In this document: positions 16,336 through 25,476 of the stretch, one piece after another
Position numbering within the stretch: the stretch's first letter is position 1
How the letters are laid out: every line of letters starts with the position of its first letter
NCBI RefSeq assembly: GCF_000717655.1
Contig: NZ_JNZY01000001.1
Location: 1-64,000, forward strand
Source of the DNA: Streptomyces katrae
Lineage (GTDB): Bacteria; Actinomycetota; Actinomycetes; Streptomycetales; Streptomycetaceae
Length of the DNA: 64,000 nt
Reading direction: 5' to 3'
Notes under the pieces: generated by a model
What the model was told of the DNA's origin: nothing
Database searches by the model: none
What the model saw: only the letters and a program-made list of their open reading frames with translations
Position numbers and translations under genes: made by a program

Positions 16336-18811
16336 CGACAGTTTCCTGGCGGACCTCACCCCCTCCGACGAGGTCCCTCCGCCGCCCGAGGAGCACGCCG
16401 CCCCGGAGACGGGAGCGGACGATCTCTTCGGGGGCCGCTTCGATGCGCCCATGAGCGGGGACGCGTACTACCGGGACGGCTCCCCGAAGCCCGTCATCGA
16501 CCCCGCGACCCTCCTGCACGGCCTGAACGAGCAGCAGGCCGCGGCCGTCGTGCACGCCGGCTCCCCGCTGCTCATCGTGGCCGGCGCCGGCTCCGGCAAG
16601 ACCCGTGTGCTGACCCACCGCATCGGCCACCTCCTGGCCGCGCGGAACGTCCACCCGGGCCAGATCCTGGCGATCACCTTCACCAACAAGGCCGCCGGCG
16701 AGATGAAGGAGCGCGTCGAGGGCCTGGTCGGCCCGCGCGCCAACGCCATGTGGGTGTCCACCTTCCACAGCGCGTGCGTGCGCATCCTGCGCCGCGAGTC
16801 GAAGCGGCTCGGCTTCACCTCGTCGTTCTCGATCTACGACGCGGCCGACTCGAAGCGCCTGATGGCGCTCGTCTGCCGCGACCTGGACCTGGACCCGAAG
16901 AAGTTCCCGCCCAAGGCCTTCAACGCCAAGATCTCGAACCTCAAGAACGAGCTCATCGACGAGGACGCCTTCGCCGGCCAGGCCGCCGACGGCTTCGAGA
17001 AGACGCTCGCCCAGGCGTACGTGATGTACCAGGGGCGGCTGCGCGAGGCCAACGCGCTCGACTTCGACGACATCATCATGACCACGGTGCACCTGCTCCA
17101 GGCGTTCCCGGACGTCGCCGAGCACTACCGGCGGCGCTTCCGGCACGTCCTGGTGGACGAGTACCAGGACACCAACCACGCCCAGTACACACTGGTGCGC
17201 GAGCTCGTCGGCACCGGCTATCCGGACCTGCCGCCGGCCGAGCTGTGCGTGGTGGGTGACGCCGACCAGTCGATCTACGCCTTCCGCGGTGCGACCATCC
17301 GCAACATCCTCCAGTTCGAGGAGGACTACAAGGACGCGACGACGATCCTGCTGGAGCAGAACTACCGCTCCACGCAGACGATCCTCTCCGCCGCCAACGC
17401 GGTCATCGAGCGCAACGAGAACCGCCGCGCCAAGAACCTGTGGACCCAGGCCGGCACCGGCGCGGTCATCACCGGCTACGTCGCGGACACCGAGCACGAC
17501 GAGGCGCAGTTCGTCGCCGACGAGATCGACCGGCTGACGGACGCGGGCGACGCCAAGGCGGGCGACGTGGCGATCTTCTACCGGACGAACGCGCAGTCGC
17601 GCGTGTTCGAGGAGATCTTCATCCGCGTCGGACTCCCGTACAAGGTCGTCGGCGGCGTCCGCTTCTACGAGCGCAAGGAGGTCCGGGACGTCCTCGCGTA
17701 CCTGCGCGTCCTGGCGAACCCGGAGGACAACGTCCCGCTGCGCCGGATCCTGAACGTGCCGAAGCGCGGTATCGGCGAGCGCGCCGAAGCGATGATCGAC
17801 GCGCTCGCGATGCGAGAGAAGATCACCTTCCCGCAGGCGCTGCGGCGCGTGGACGAGGCGTTCGGCATGGCCGCCCGCTCGACCAACGCGGTGAAGCGGT
17901 TCAACGTGCTGATGGAGGAGCTCCGCACGATCGTCGACTCGGGCGCGGGCCCGGCGGTGGTCCTGGAAGCGGTGCTGGAGCGTACGGGCTACCTCGCCGA
18001 GCTGCAGGCCTCGACCGACCCGCAGGACGAGACGCGCATCGAGAACCTCCAGGAACTCGCGGCCGTGGCCCTGGAGTTCGAGCAGGCCCGAGGAGAAGAC
18101 AACCCGGGTACGCTCGCGGAGTTCCTGGAGCAGGTCGCGCTCGTCGCCGACTCCGACCAGATCCCGGACGAGGACGAGGACGGCTCGGGCGTCATCACGC
18201 TGATGACCCTGCACACCGCCAAGGGCCTCGAGTTCCCGGTGGTCTTCCTGACCGGCATGGAGGACGGGGTCTTCCCGCACATGCGGGCGCTGGGCCAGAC
18301 CAAGGAGCTGGAGGAGGAGCGCCGCCTCGCGTACGTCGGCATCACGCGGGCGCGCGAGCGGCTGTACCTGACCCGCTCCAGCATGCGCAGCGCGTGGGGC
18401 ACCCCCTCGTACAACCCGCCGTCGCGGTTCCTCGAGGAGATCCCGGCGGAGTACCTGCAGTGGAAGCGCACGGGCGCCGCGCAGAAGCCGGCCGGGCCGA
18501 TGCGGAGTCCGGGCTCGGGATACGGCTCGTCCGGGACGGGGGGCGGGAAGGCCACGTTCGGCACCTCGCCGGAGGCGTTCCTGTCCTCGTCGCGCACGAA
18601 GTCGGGGCCGTCCGGGTTCGCGACGCGCCGGGCCGCCGACAAGCCGGTCATCGCGCTGGCCGTCGGGGACCGGGTCACGCACGACCAGTTCGGGCTGGGC
18701 ACGGTCATGGAGGTCCGGGGCGCCGGCGCGGATGCGCAGGCCACCGTCGACTTCGGGGACGACAAGCCGAAGCGCCTGCTGCTGCGCTACGCGCCGGTGC
18801 AGAAGCTGTAA
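16319..18811 (+). CDS. pcrA: ATP-dependent DNA helicase PcrA/UvrD1
   Basis: An 830-residue superfamily 1A 3'-5' helicase acting in repair and removal of proteins from DNA. After an acidic actinobacterial N-terminal extension of about 70 residues come the Q-motif LNEQQAAAV, Walker A AGAGSGKT (about 88-95), motif Ia TFTNKAA, the DEYQDTN box, GDADQSIYAFRGA, LEQNYRS, MTLHTAKGLEFPVVF and VGITRARERLYL. The C-terminal KPV..GDRVTHDQFGLGTV segment is the Tudor-like domain that contacts RNA polymerase in PcrA. The ATG at 16319 has GGAAAG upstream and overlaps the ArsR gene. It is a core gene with normal length. Confidence 0.97.
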   Translation: MSSLFDDSFLADLTPSDEVPPPPEEHAAPETGADDLFGGRFDAPMSGDAYYRDGSPKPVIDPATLLHGLNEQQAAAVVHAGSPLLIVAGAGSGKTRVLTHRIGHLLAARNVHPGQILAITFTNKAAGEMKERVEGLVGPRANAMWVSTFHSACVRILRRESKRLGFTSSFSIYDAADSKRLMALVCRDLDLDPKKFPPKAFNAKISNLKNELIDEDAFAGQAADGFEKTLAQAYVMYQGRLREANALDFDDIIMTTVHLLQAFPDVAEHYRRRFRHVLVDEYQDTNHAQYTLVRELVGTGYPDLPPAELCVVGDADQSIYAFRGATIRNILQFEEDYKDATTILLEQNYRSTQTILSAANAVIERNENRRAKNLWTQAGTGAVITGYVADTEHDEAQFVADEIDRLTDAGDAKAGDVAIFYRTNAQSRVFEEIFIRVGLPYKVVGGVRFYERKEVRDVLAYLRVLANPEDNVPLRRILNVPKRGIGERAEAMIDALAMREKITFPQALRRVDEAFGMAARSTNAVKRFNVLMEELRTIVDSGAGPAVVLEAVLERTGYLAELQASTDPQDETRIENLQELAAVALEFEQARGEDNPGTLAEFLEQVALVADSDQIPDEDEDGSGVITLMTLHTAKGLEFPVVFLTGMEDGVFPHMRALGQTKELEEERRLAYVGITRARERLYLTRSSMRSAWGTPSYNPPSRFLEEIPAEYLQWKRTGAAQKPAGPMRSPGSGYGSSGTGGGKATFGTSPEAFLSSSRTKSGPSGFATRRAADKPVIALAVGDRVTHDQFGLGTVMEVRGAGADAQATVDFGDDKPKRLLLRYAPVQKL

Positions 18812-18823
18812 CGGGGAGAAGGG

Positions 18824-18849
18824 GGCCGGGGGATGATGGTTCCCCGGCC
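18824..18849 (+). terminator. hairpin after pcrA
   Basis: An 8-bp stem (18824-18831 with 18842-18849) around a 10-base loop begins 12 bases after the pcrA stop. It lies between convergent genes and probably ends pcrA transcription; the octamer repeat that follows merges with its right arm. Confidence 0.5.
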
Positions 18850-18909
18850 TGTCGGCCTGTCGGCCTGTCGGCCTGTCGGCCTGTCGGGCTGTCGGGCTGT
18901 CGGGCTCAG
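18846..18909. repeat. 8-bp tandem repeat between convergent genes
   Basis: Five copies of GGCCTGTC are followed by two of GGGCTGTC and a degenerate eighth unit, running to the stop codon of the M23 peptidase gene (18906). Such octamer tracts are prone to slippage and should differ in copy number between strains. Confidence 0.9.
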
Positions 18910-20498
18910 GTCGGGTCCAGGCCGTGGCTGCGGAGCCAGGGCAGGGGGTCGATCGCCGAGCCGCCGCCGGGCCGAACCTCGAAGTGGAGGTGCGGGCCGG
19001 TGGAGTTGCCGGAGTTGCCCGAGTAGGCGATGACGTCGCCCGCCTTGACCTTGCCGGACCGGATCTTGGTGCTGCTGAGGTGGCAGTACCAGGTCTCGGT
19101 GCCGTCGGGCGAGGTCACTATGGCCATGTTGCCGTAGGCGCTGTTCCACTGGGTGCGCACGGTGCCGTCGGTGGCGGCCATGACCGGGGTGCCGTAGGAG
19201 ACCGGGAAGTCGATGCCGGTGTGCACGGACATCCACATGCCGCCGGCCTGGCCGAAGCTGGCGCTGAGGCCGTGCTGTGCGACCGGGATCGCGAACTTGG
19301 GGCGGGCCGCCTCCTTGGCCGCCTCCTCCTCCGCCTTCTTCTTCTTTTCCTCTTCCTGGCGCTGGCGCAGGTCGATGCGCTCCTGCGTGCGGCTCGCGCG
19401 GTCCGCGAAGTCGCCCGCGTCGGCGCTGAGGGCCGTCAGCTGGGTGTCGAGCTTGCTGTTCGCCGCAACGGGCTTCACCGAGGCCGGGTCGGGCGCGGCC
19501 ATCGTGGTGGTGTCGTCGGCGGGCTTCTCCGCGGCGGTGAGTCCGCCGACGGAGGCGGCCGCGACACCGGCGACGCCCATCACGCAGGCGGAGGGTACGG
19601 CCACGGTCAGCAGGGCGGAACGCTTCACCGGGCTGCGGCGCCGGCTGTTGCCGCCGCTTCCGGACGGGGAAGCGGACGTGGACGCCGACTTGGTCTTCGC
19701 TCCGGCGCGGCGCGAGCCGCGCGGAACGGGCGCGGCGGCCGGGGTGACCGGCATGGCCTGGGTGGGCAGGTCGTGCACCGCGGCGGCCGTGAGGTCGGAA
19801 TCGAGATCGAGATCGAGATCGAGCCCGAAGTCGTGCTCGTGCTCGTGCTCGTGGTCGAGGCCGTGGTCCGGCTCGGGGCCTTCGTTGCCGAGGACCTCGA
19901 AGACGGCGGTCTCGCTGTAGACGTCGGCGGCGGGGGCGGCCGGCGTCTCGTAGGCGTAAGCCGCGTCCTGGTGCTGCTGCGGCTGCGCCTCGTGCTGCTG
20001 CTGGTACTCGTACTGGTAGTCGTACGAGAAGGTCTGGGTCTGCTGCTCGTGCTGCGGGACGTTGTTCCAGGCGGTGGCGTCGTACGCGCCGGTCTCGGTG
20101 CCCGTGGTGCCGTAACCCGGCATCGCCCACTGCCCGGTCTGCCCGCTCTGCGCGGCCTGCCCGGTCTGGTCGTAGCCGAAGGCGGTGGCCTGGTAGTCCG
20201 TGCTGCCGGCCGGCTGGTTCCAGGCGTTCGCATCCCACTGTCCGGTGCCGGCGTCCTCGTTGGCGCCGCCCTGGGCGGGGATGGTCGACAGGTAGCCGCC
20301 GTCCTGCGGGTAACTGCCCTGCGCGGACCAGGCGGTGGAGTCGTACGCACCGGTCTCGTAGGAGGCGTAAGAGGCGTAGTCGTACCCCTGGCCCTGCGTT
20401 TCGTAGGAAACATAGGCCGAGTCACCAGCGAAAGTGGTGTCGGAAAGGCCGTCGTACCCGGAATCGGGGTACAGGCCCGACGAGGGGCGGTCGTTCAC
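18906..20498 (-). CDS. M23 family metallopeptidase, membrane-anchored
   Basis: A 530-residue LytM/M23 peptidoglycan endopeptidase. The first 240 residues are low-complexity, rich in Tyr, Gln, Thr, Asp and Gly. Then come an acidic/His tract (HEHEHEHDFGLDLDLDLD), a Ser/Arg-rich stretch, one transmembrane helix (LLTVAVPSACVMGVAGVAAA) and a coiled coil with RQRQEEEKKKKAEEEA. The C-terminal catalytic domain has HTGID and GPHLHFEV, the zinc ligand motifs of active M23 enzymes. Topology suggests a cytoplasmic disordered tail and an external hydrolase. The GTG at 20498 (MNDRPSS) is preferred; sequence before it is untypical and contains a hairpin. Confidence 0.85.
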   Translation of the reverse strand: MNDRPSSGLYPDSGYDGLSDTTFAGDSAYVSYETQGQGYDYASYASYETGAYDSTAWSAQGSYPQDGGYLSTIPAQGGANEDAGTGQWDANAWNQPAGSTDYQATAFGYDQTGQAAQSGQTGQWAMPGYGTTGTETGAYDATAWNNVPQHEQQTQTFSYDYQYEYQQQHEAQPQQHQDAAYAYETPAAPAADVYSETAVFEVLGNEGPEPDHGLDHEHEHEHDFGLDLDLDLDSDLTAAAVHDLPTQAMPVTPAAAPVPRGSRRAGAKTKSASTSASPSGSGGNSRRRSPVKRSALLTVAVPSACVMGVAGVAAASVGGLTAAEKPADDTTTMAAPDPASVKPVAANSKLDTQLTALSADAGDFADRASRTQERIDLRQRQEEEKKKKAEEEAAKEAARPKFAIPVAQHGLSASFGQAGGMWMSVHTGIDFPVSYGTPVMAATDGTVRTQWNSAYGNMAIVTSPDGTETWYCHLSSTKIRSGKVKAGDVIAYSGNSGNSTGPHLHFEVRPGGGSAIDPLPWLRSHGLDPT

Positions 20499-20536
20499 CA
20501 ACTTCTCTTTCGCCTCGGCAGTGGGGGCCTGGGTGG

Positions 20537-20559
20537 CCAGGGAACTCGAGGTTCCCTGG
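20537..20559 (-). promoter_or_regulatory. hairpin in the 5' leader of the M23 peptidase
   Basis: A perfect 9-bp inverted repeat (20537-20545 with 20551-20559) with a 5-base loop sits 39 bases before the GTG start. It could be an operator or an mRNA element. It does not match a ydaO riboswitch by eye. Confidence 0.4.
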
Positions 20560-20719
20560 GGAGAGCAGTGGCGTGACTGTACCCGGCGGTTACTGGCAAC
20601 GACAATCTTCGAGGGGTCCCGAGCTTTCCGGAACCGGGCATTCGGCCGCCTTTCGGTCGCGGCAAGGCCGAGCCTTGGCCTTGAGTTCGAAATCCGTTCG
20701 AATCCGGATGGGTTGGTGT

Positions 20720-21505
20720 TCACGCGACGGAGGCGGCGTCTCCCAGGCTTTCGGCGGCGGCCGGACGGGGCCCGTCGAGCGCGCGCCGGACCTCTGCCGT
20801 CACGGCGGGATGGGCGGGGAGGGCGAGGTGTCCGATGCCGGTGACCTGCACGTTCTCCACGAGAAGATCCGGATGTTCGATGCGGGCCGTCTCGGTCGGA
20901 TCCATCAGCTCGTCGAACTCGCTCCAGAACGCGACGTATCGGGTCCGGCAGCCGGGCGCGGGTGCCCGCAGTTCGGCCATCACCTCGGAATCAGGGCGCA
21001 CTTGCCGGATCAGCGGGTGGGCGTCCATGAACGGAGCGATCCGCGTACCGGAATGCGGGGTGCCGAGCGTGACGAGCGTGCGGACGCGGGCGTCGCCGCC
21101 GAGGCACTGGACGTAGTACCGCCCGACCAGCCCGCCCAGGCTGTGCCCGACCAGGTCCACCTGCTCCTGCCCCGTGCGCTCGCACAGCTCCTCGACGCGC
21201 CGGGCGAGGTGGCGGGCGGTGACGCGCAGGTCGCGGGTGAAGGGGGAGTAGTTGTACGTCTCCACCTGCCGCCGTCCGCCCGCGGCGAGGGTGCGGCGCA
21301 GCAGGACGAAGACGGACCGGTTGTCGGTGAACCCGTGCAGCAGGAGTGCGGGCGTCTGCCCGAGGTGTTTTCCGCCGGTTCCGGCGGGCTTCTCCTGGCG
21401 TATCCCGGTCGGGTAGAGGAGCAGATGGCCGCCCAGGACCACCGCCTCCAGCACGCCGGCGCGCAGCGCGGCACCGGACACGGATACGGGTATGGACACC
21501 CCCAT
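20720..21505 (-). CDS. alpha/beta-hydrolase, triacylglycerol lipase-like
   Basis: A 261-residue hydrolase with the lipase nucleophile motif GHSLGG (in [18 protein letters not shown]), oxyanion region [12 protein letters not shown] near the N-terminus, and the likely catalytic His in TGIGHLALP near the C-terminus. The layout matches bacterial lipase/PGAP1-like esterases. The first 30 residues are moderately hydrophobic but do not form a clear signal peptide. The M23 gene starts about 220 bases downstream in the same direction with its own leader, so they are probably separate units. Substrate unknown. Confidence 0.8.
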   Translation of the reverse strand: MGVSIPVSVSGAALRAGVLEAVVLGGHLLLYPTGIRQEKPAGTGGKHLGQTPALLLHGFTDNRSVFVLLRRTLAAGGRRQVETYNYSPFTRDLRVTARHLARRVEELCERTGQEQVDLVGHSLGGLVGRYYVQCLGGDARVRTLVTLGTPHSGTRIAPFMDAHPLIRQVRPDSEVMAELRAPAPGCRTRYVAFWSEFDELMDPTETARIEHPDLLVENVQVTGIGHLALPAHPAVTAEVRRALDGPRPAAAESLGDAASVA

Positions 21506-21556
21506 CGACGGCCCCCCCTCAGCCTTGTGGGACTGCGCCTCTCGGGTCTGCGGCCG

Positions 21557-21599
21557 GCCGCGCCACCGTGCCGTGCGGCTGTCGGTACGGTGGCGCGGC
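21557..21599. terminator. 13-bp hairpin upstream of the B12-binding gene
   Basis: Arms 21557-21569 and 21587-21599 are perfectly complementary with a 17-base loop. The hairpin lies between the divergent lipase and B12-binding genes, so it is more likely a structural or regulatory element than a terminator of either. Confidence 0.35.
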
Positions 21600-21728
21600 G
21601 CCTCCGGTGCGGCTCCCCTGGCGGTGAATCAACGCCGTCCCACGTGTGATTTCCCCCTCGTGGTTGACCGTGAAACGGGGGTGTGCGCGATGCTGTACTT
21701 AACGTTCGTTCACTCGGGAGGCAGTGCG

Positions 21729-22133
21729 ATGGGTGTGACCGGTCCGATCCGTGTGGTGGTGGCCAAGCCGGGTCTCGACGGCCACGACCGCGGGGCCAAA
21801 GTGATCGCGCGTGCGCTGCGGGACTCGGGCATGGAGGTCATCTACACCGGCCTCCACCAGACCCCCGAGCAGATCGTGGACACCGCCATCCAGGAGGACG
21901 CCGACGCGATCGGCCTCTCGATCCTCTCCGGCGCCCACAACACGCTGTTCGCGCGCGTCCTCGAACTCCTCAAGGAGCGCGACGCGGAGGACATCAAGGT
22001 CTTCGGCGGCGGCATCATCCCGGACGACGACATCGCCCCCCTGAAGGAAAAGGGCGTGGCCGAAATCTTCACCCCGGGCGCAACGACGACGGCGATCGTG
22101 GACTGGGTCCGCGCCAACGTCCGTACCGCGTAG
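21729..22133 (+). CDS. cobalamin-binding small subunit of a CoA mutase (IcmB/MutB C-terminal-like)
   Basis: A 134-residue standalone B12-binding domain. DGHDRG (residues 17-22) is the DxHxxG motif whose His19 coordinates cobalt in the base-off form. SGAHNTL and the glycine-rich FGGGIIP complete the Rossmann-like binding site. Separate small subunits like this pair with a large catalytic subunit in isobutyryl-CoA mutase (IcmA/IcmB), ethylmalonyl-CoA or related mutases; no large subunit is encoded here, so the partner is elsewhere. The ATG at 21729 has GGGAGG 8 bases upstream. Confidence 0.88.
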   Translation: MGVTGPIRVVVAKPGLDGHDRGAKVIARALRDSGMEVIYTGLHQTPEQIVDTAIQEDADAIGLSILSGAHNTLFARVLELLKERDAEDIKVFGGGIIPDDDIAPLKEKGVAEIFTPGATTTAIVDWVRANVRTA

Positions 22134-22196
22134 CCGCCGGGCCACCGCTGCGCGGATTCGACGCTGCGCAGCGGACCCCTCGGGGCGTCCTGTGGG

Positions 22197-23813
22197 TCAG
22201 GGCCACGGGGTCAGCTCCGCGAGCATCGTGGCGCGTAGGCGCAGTGTGGCGACCAGGCGCTGGAAGGCCTCCGACCAGTACGCCGCCGCGCCCGGGGAGG
22301 TGTCCGGCGGGCCGTCCGACGCCGTCGCCAGGGACTCCAGGTGGTCGGCCGCCGCGGGATCCAGGCAGCGCTCCGCCAGGCCCATCACCCCGCTGAAGCT
22401 CCACGGGTAGCTGCCCGCCTCCCGCGCGGCGTCCAGCGCGTCCACCACGGCCCGGCCCAGCGTCCCCGCCCAGGGCACCATGCACACGCCGAGCAGCTGG
22501 AAGGCCTCCGAGAGGCCGTGGGCCCGTATGAACTCCGCGACCCACTCCGCCCGTTCCCCCTCCGGCAGGATCGACAGCAGCTTCGCCCGCTCCGCGAGCG
22601 ACGCCGTGCCGGGAGCCGTCGCGGGCGGCGCCGACGCCGCGCCGAGCAGGGCCTTCGACCAGTCCGGATCACGCTGGCGCACCGCCGCCCGGCACCACGC
22701 CGCATGCAGCTCCTCCCGCCAGCTCTCGCCCTCGGCCACCGGCAGCGCCACGATCTCCGCCGGGACGAGCCCGCCGAACCGCTCCCGCCAGCAGGACAGC
22801 GGCGCCGCCTCCACCAGCTGGCCCAGCCACCAGGCCCGCTCCCCGCGCCCGGCCGGCGGCCGTCCGACCACCCCGTCCCGGAGCATCCCCGCATCGCACT
22901 CGGCCGGTGGAGTCACCCCCTCCGGCCCCACGCAGGCCAGCGCCCGCTCCGCCATCCGCCCGGCCAGCGCGGACTCCGGCAGCGCGGACAGCAGCTCGGC
23001 TGCCGTCGCCCGGACGTTGCGGCTCCGGTCACCCAGGGCCGCCTCCAGGAACGGCTCGTCCGCCGCCGTCAGCCCCACCCGCAGCGAATCGAGGAACATC
23101 AGCCGGTCCTCGGCCCGTTCCGTGGCCCAGGTCGTCGACAGCAGCCGCGTCGCCGCCGCCGCCTCATGTGCCCGTACGGTCCCCAGCAGGGCCACGCGCT
23201 CCGCGAACAGCCCCTCCTGCCAGAGCCGTTCCACCCCGGCCCGGTCCTCGGGTCCGGGCAGTTCCCCGGCACCGCCCGCCCCGCCGCGCAGGGCGAACCG
23301 CCAGTCCGGGTTCAGCCGGGCCAGCCACAGCCCCCGCGCCCCGGCCAGGGCCAGCGCCTGCGGGCGCAGGTCCGTACGGGCCCGGGCCGCGTCCAGCAGG
23401 GCCGGCACCAGCGCGTGCGGCGCCCGGTAGCCGTGCCGTCCGGCGGCGGCCAGCCACTGCGGCAGCAGCTCCGTCAGATCCGGGGCCGCCCCGCGCCGCC
23501 CGCCCCCGCTGCCCGCGCCGGTCCGGCCGGCCAGCAGCTGGGCGAGCCGCCGCCGGGCCGGCTCCGGCGGAGCCGGGCGCGGATCCAGCGGCGCGGGACC
23601 GGGCCGCGGACCCGCCTCGGCGGGCCGCAGCCCGGCCCGGCGCCGTACGGTCTGCACGGCCGCCGCATCGAGCAGCGCCGCCGGATTTCCTTGCCGCCGC
23701 CCGGTCCCCAACAGCGCGGCCCCGACCAGCTCCTCCCACTCCCCGTAACCCGCGTCCGCGGTCGTGTTGCCCGTAGTCGTAGCCGTGCCCGTGGTCGTCC
23801 CCGTCGTGGTCAC
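22197..23813 (-). CDS. DUF5691 family protein
   Basis: A 538-residue protein that I assign to DUF5691 from overall composition and its genomic company. It begins with a Thr-rich stretch, then GEWEELVGAALLGTGRR. The body is a long alpha-helical Ala/Leu/Arg-rich region with repeating helix pairs of HEAT type, such as FLEAALGDRSRNVRATAAEL and LSALPESALAGRMAERAL. No enzymatic motif is seen, so a scaffold role is likely. GTG 23813 follows GGGAGGGG closely. The gene is downstream of, and co-oriented with, the SWIM gene, and belongs to the MoxR/VWA block. Confidence 0.7.
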   Translation of the reverse strand: MTTTGTTTGTATTTGNTTADAGYGEWEELVGAALLGTGRRQGNPAALLDAAAVQTVRRRAGLRPAEAGPRPGPAPLDPRPAPPEPARRRLAQLLAGRTGAGSGGGRRGAAPDLTELLPQWLAAAGRHGYRAPHALVPALLDAARARTDLRPQALALAGARGLWLARLNPDWRFALRGGAGGAGELPGPEDRAGVERLWQEGLFAERVALLGTVRAHEAAAATRLLSTTWATERAEDRLMFLDSLRVGLTAADEPFLEAALGDRSRNVRATAAELLSALPESALAGRMAERALACVGPEGVTPPAECDAGMLRDGVVGRPPAGRGERAWWLGQLVEAAPLSCWRERFGGLVPAEIVALPVAEGESWREELHAAWCRAAVRQRDPDWSKALLGAASAPPATAPGTASLAERAKLLSILPEGERAEWVAEFIRAHGLSEAFQLLGVCMVPWAGTLGRAVVDALDAAREAGSYPWSFSGVMGLAERCLDPAAADHLESLATASDGPPDTSPGAAAYWSEAFQRLVATLRLRATMLAELTPWP

Positions 23814-23838
23814 CGCGCCCCTCCCTCTCGTCGTGCAG

Positions 23839-23873
23839 TGCTCCGGTCCCGCCCCCTCCGCGGGACCGGAGCA
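23839..23873 (-). terminator. 13-bp hairpin between SWIM and DUF5691 genes
   Basis: Arms 23839-23851 and 23861-23873 pair perfectly around 9 bases. In the direction of transcription it comes after the SWIM gene and 26 bases before the DUF5691 start. It may terminate the SWIM transcript or attenuate read-through into DUF5691. Confidence 0.55.
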
Positions 23874-24001
23874 GCTTTCGTGCCCCGTCTTGCGACCCTT
23901 CAGCTTGCGTGGTTGTCGTTCACAAAAGCCCCCCGGCTTCATCGTTCATGCACGTCAGCGCCCCCGCGCCAACGTTCCCTCCCTACAAGGGCCCCGGCCC
24001 T

Positions 24002-25342
24002 TCACCCCAACGCGACCGGTTCCGGGCAGCCCGGATGCCACGCCGTCAGGGGAGTGAATCCGCGGTGTCCGCATTCGCCGAACACCGTGACCGGGCCGCC
24101 GCCCGAGAGCGCGGCCAGCTGCCACAGGCCGGACCGCGATCCGCCGCCGGGGAGTGCGACCGGCAGCGCGGAGTTGCCCTCCGCGTCCGCCAGCTGCCAG
24201 CCCAGTTCCCCCGGTATCGGGATCACCGGACCCAGCACCACCGGCCACGAGTCGAGCCACGGGTCTTCCCGCAGCGCCGCTCCGTACGCCTCCAGTGCCT
24301 CCCCTGTACCGACCCCGGCCGGGATCCGATCGCACGGCGCGGCCGCCGCGGACCTCTCCCCGAGATCCGCCCGCAGCCCCGCCGAACCGGGCCGGAAGCG
24401 AGCCTCCGCCTCCAGCACCAGCCCCACGGGCAGTGCCAGTCCCGGAGGCCGCCCGGGCGGACCGAAGTCCAGTACCAGGGCCGGGCGCCCGCTCCCCAGC
24501 CCGCGCAGCCAAGTCCGCCGGGTGGTGAGCCGGCCGTCCGGCGACACCGAGTCGTACTGGGACAGCACCAGCCAGCGGTCCCGTACGACCTCCCCCTCCG
24601 CGGCGGTACCCGGAAGCCCCACCCTGCTCCGGACCGTCGCGGCGAGCGGCTCCGGCAGGCCTGCCAACCCGAGCCAACCCCGGTTCAGCAGGTGCAGCAG
24701 CGCGCCCTCCTCCAGCATCCGGGCGGGCCATCCGGGACCGCAACTGGGTATCGTCCCCAACTCCCGGACCCGGGCCGCCAGTCCGGGCGCCTGGGCATCG
24801 ACCATCCGGGCGGCCGTCTCCTCCCAGGGCGCGTACCCCGCCTGCTGCTGGCCGGCCAGGCCCCCGCGCAGCACGTCCTCGAGCCGCTGCTCCAGCTCGC
24901 CGACGCCCGCACTGATCCGGGCCGCCCTCCGTTCGGCCCGGCGCTTCGCCGCCTCCTCGTCCACCGGTCTGCCCGCCGCAGCCGCGGGACGCCCGGCCTT
25001 CGCCATCCGCTCGGCCAGCCACCCGGCGGCCCAGTCCGGCGCCTCGCCGGGCTCGCCGAACCCCTCCGCCGCCCAGAGCAGCAGCAGCCCGAGCGCGTGC
25101 TTGCACGGGAACTTCCGGCTCGGGCAGGAGCACTTGTAAGCGGGCCCCGCCAGGTCCACGACCGTCCGGTACGGCGTGCTGCCGCTGCCCTTGCACACCC
25201 CCCACAGTGAACCGGAAGCGGAATCTCCGGTCTGTGACCACGGACCCGCCCCGCCCAGCCTGGCCCCCGCCTTGCGTGATGCCTCGTCAGGAGCCAGGGC
25301 CAGTACCTGTTCCGCCGTCCAGCGGACCGCCTGCTCAGTCAT
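24002..25342 (-). CDS. SWIM zinc-finger protein (YehQ-like)
   Basis: A 446-residue protein whose N-terminal part contains a SWIM zinc finger, CxCx(n)CxH, at Cys71, Cys73, Cys80 and His82 (YKCSCPSRKFPCKHA). SWIM fingers bind DNA or proteins. The remaining 350 residues are helical and carry no catalytic motif that I recognise. ATG 25342 gives MTEQAVRWTAEQVLALAPD, a typical start in this family. The gene is divergent from the MoxR ATPase across a 134-base promoter region. The set resembles E. coli yehQ next to yehL/M/P. Confidence 0.85.
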   Translation of the reverse strand: MTEQAVRWTAEQVLALAPDEASRKAGARLGGAGPWSQTGDSASGSLWGVCKGSGSTPYRTVVDLAGPAYKCSCPSRKFPCKHALGLLLLWAAEGFGEPGEAPDWAAGWLAERMAKAGRPAAAAGRPVDEEAAKRRAERRAARISAGVGELEQRLEDVLRGGLAGQQQAGYAPWEETAARMVDAQAPGLAARVRELGTIPSCGPGWPARMLEEGALLHLLNRGWLGLAGLPEPLAATVRSRVGLPGTAAEGEVVRDRWLVLSQYDSVSPDGRLTTRRTWLRGLGSGRPALVLDFGPPGRPPGLALPVGLVLEAEARFRPGSAGLRADLGERSAAAAPCDRIPAGVGTGEALEAYGAALREDPWLDSWPVVLGPVIPIPGELGWQLADAEGNSALPVALPGGGSRSGLWQLAALSGGGPVTVFGECGHRGFTPLTAWHPGCPEPVALG

Positions 25343-25476
25343 GTGTCCCACCGTAGAGACCCCCACTGACAATCGCTCTGACCTGCAACGACCGTGTGAG
25401 CGAGGGGCGTTGTCAGTGGTGTGGTGCACGGTTGTTCCAGCAGTCGGGAGCGGCTGCCGAGCATTGGAGGGGGACC

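Noticed and set aside
20670..20710. GTTCGAATCC and GTTCGAAATCC, resembling tRNA T-loops
   Set aside because: The bases around them cannot form a 5-bp T-stem with a 7-base loop plus acceptor, anticodon and D arms; the match is to the loop only.
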